Shown here in pieces: positions 5,740 to 6,818 of a stretch of 6,818 bases of DNA. The stretch covers positions 1 through 6,818 of the forward strand of contig DCZC01000004.1 in the NCBI GenBank assembly GCA_002331565.1. The letters are read 5' to 3'. The DNA is from Gemmatimonas sp. UBA2094. GTDB taxonomy: Bacteria; Gemmatimonadota; Gemmatimonadetes; Gemmatimonadales; Gemmatimonadaceae. The position numbers and the translations under genes were made by a program. How positions within the stretch are numbered: the stretch's first letter is position 1; each line of letters opens with the position of its first letter. The notes under the pieces are model-generated. The model did no database searches and was not told where the DNA came from. It saw only the letters and a list, made by a program, of their open reading frames with translations.

Positions 5740-6818
5740 TGCGAACTGCTCCGCCCATGCGCCGCCAGCTTCTCCAGGGCGCCTGCCACCGTGTCGGCCA
5801 CCAGCGCATCCACGCCGTTGCGCCCACGGAACCATGATTCCACCATCAGCAACTCGTCGAGCTGATCGACAATGACCCCGGTGGGTGGCTGGGTAGCCTT
5901 CGACTCGAGCGTCTGCAGGGCGTTCACCGAATCGGGTTCGCTACAGCGCGCTTCGCCCACCACGCGCCCGTGACGCACGAGGTACAACCGGTCGTCCGTG
6001 TCGCGCCCGGGCACGGCGTACACGAAGCTCGGGCGGGTGAGCGCCTCTCGCACACGAGCCAGTTGCGCATCGAGCTCCTGCAGCGCCGTGAGCCGGTCGC
6101 GCAGCCATCCGGCGCGCTCGTACGACAACGCGGCACTCGCCACCGCCATCTCGCGAACGAGCTGCTGGTGCGGCGTGCCGTCACGCCCCTCGAGCACGGC
6201 CTTGGCGCGCGACAGCTGCGTGCGGTACTCATATTCGCCGGACGCACCGACGCACGGGCCGAGGCATCGCTTGGTTTCGTAGCGATGGCACCCCGGTGTG
6301 CGCTGCATGGCCGGGTGTGATTCCTCGAACAGCTCGGCGACATCCCGCATGTGCATCCGCACGCGATCGCTGCAGTCTCGCAGTCCCAGCGCATCATTGA
6401 GCACCCGCAGCGCGTCCTGCAGCGGACGCCGTGACGCGAACGGGCCGATCATCTGCGCTACGTCGCGCGAACGGGCGGCCGCGCTGGCGCGCTGAATGCG
6501 CAGCCGCGGCGCTGGGCCCTTGGCGATGGTGACGACCCACCATTGGTCGAGCGGACGGGCCGAACGCACGTTGTAGCGCGGGAGGTGCGCGCGGATGAGG
6601 CGAACCTCCCGCAGCAGCGCTGCGAACTCGCTGGGGAGCGGCTCCCACTCGATGCGCGTGGTTTCACGCAACAGCCGCGCATGGCGGTGCTCGGGCCATG
6701 GCAGGCGGAAGTAGCTCAGCAGCCGTGTGCGGACCTTCGTGCTCTTGCCCACGTACAGCACTTCGCCGTGCGCCCCCCGCATGCAGTACACGCCGGGCAC
6801 GTTCCGCGCACTCTCGCG
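5721..6818 (-). CDS. GIY-YIG (UvrC-like/Cho-like) nuclease, 5' end beyond the window
   Basis: The reading frame is open to the right edge, so the true start is probably outside. A GTG at 6800-6798 lies directly at the PGVY motif and has no ribosome-binding site, so it is an unlikely start. Numbering from that GTG, the GIY-YIG nuclease domain covers about 1-80: GVY (3-5), YVGKS (16-20), Arg24/Arg26, Glu65 (probable metal ligand, in ALLREVRLIR) and YN (76-77). A cysteine cluster follows (C143, C171, C179, C183; the last part reads RCLGPC), like the reported Fe-S cluster of UvrC. A UVR-type helix pair covers about 212-240 (LSYERAGWLRDRLTAL). The RNase H-like nuclease and helix-hairpin-helix domains of full UvrC (about 600 aa) are absent. 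The visible protein therefore resembles Cho, or the C-terminal half of an exonuclease-GIY-YIG fusion; the missing N-terminus prevents a choice. A role in nucleotide excision incision is inferred. The C-terminal residues (QLNAES) are encoded by the heptad repeat. Confidence 0.85.
   Translation of the reverse strand, partial: RESARNVPGVYCMRGAHGEVLYVGKSTKVRTRLLSYFRLPWPEHRHARLLRETTRIEWEPLPSEFAALLREVRLIRAHLPRYNVRSARPLDQWWVVTIAKGPAPRLRIQRASAAARSRDVAQMIGPFASRRPLQDALRVLNDALGLRDCSDRVRMHMRDVAELFEESHPAMQRTPGCHRYETKRCLGPCVGASGEYEYRTQLSRAKAVLEGRDGTPHQQLVREMAVASAALSYERAGWLRDRLTALQELDAQLARVREALTRPSFVYAVPGRDTDDRLYLVRHGRVVGEARCSEPDSVNALQTLESKATQPPTGVIVDQLDELLMVESWFRGRNGVDALVADTVAGALEKLAAHGRSSSQLNAES

Overview
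The window is about two thirds G+C, protein-dense bacterial chromosome. Gene content suggests a high-GC, menaquinone-using, Gram-negative-type phylum. Gemmatimonadota (Gemmatimonas-like) is my best guess, from overall impression of the proteins and not from a search. No tRNA, rRNA, CRISPR, phage or insertion-sequence gene was seen.

Layout. (1) Bases 1-1099, minus strand: an ECF sigma factor followed by a zinc-finger anti-sigma factor that runs off the left edge. An 8-bp-arm stem-loop lies in the 130-nt gap between them. (2) Bases 1100-1241: a divergent control region with a perfect 7-bp inverted repeat whose arms contain GGAAC. It reads as GGAAC-N16-GTT on both strands, the shape of an ECF-type promoter. 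(3) Bases 1242-5072, plus strand: four tightly packed genes encoding a UbiE/MenG methyltransferase, a UbiD-type decarboxylase, a UbiA-type prenyltransferase and a UbiX-type flavin prenyltransferase. The prenyltransferase and flavin prenyltransferase genes overlap by ATGA. (4) Bases 5143-5643: a YfcE-type metallophosphoesterase in the same direction. (5) Bases 5644-5740: a convergent junction holding a long hairpin and a heptanucleotide tandem repeat (NTTCAGC x4). (6) Bases 5721-6818, minus strand: a GIY-YIG/UvrC-like nuclease running off the right edge, whose last codons and stop lie inside the heptad repeat.

How the genes work together. The UbiA, UbiD and UbiX homologues plus a MenG-type methylase, without ubiquinone hydroxylases, match the late steps of the futalosine route to menaquinone. 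MqnP prenylates 1,4-dihydroxy-6-naphthoate, MqnL (UbiD-like) decarboxylates it using prenylated FMN made by MqnM (UbiX-like), and MenG methylates the product. The early genes (mqnA-E) are not here, so the futalosine assignment is inference. The divergent sigma/anti-sigma pair could link quinone synthesis to an envelope or redox stress signal, but only the shared 142-bp region supports that.

Most of the window is ordinary metabolism. The parts most worth a second look are the heptad-repeat hairpin that forms a gene's 3' end, the symmetric GGAAC dyad, and the short UvrC-like protein with a widened cysteine cluster.
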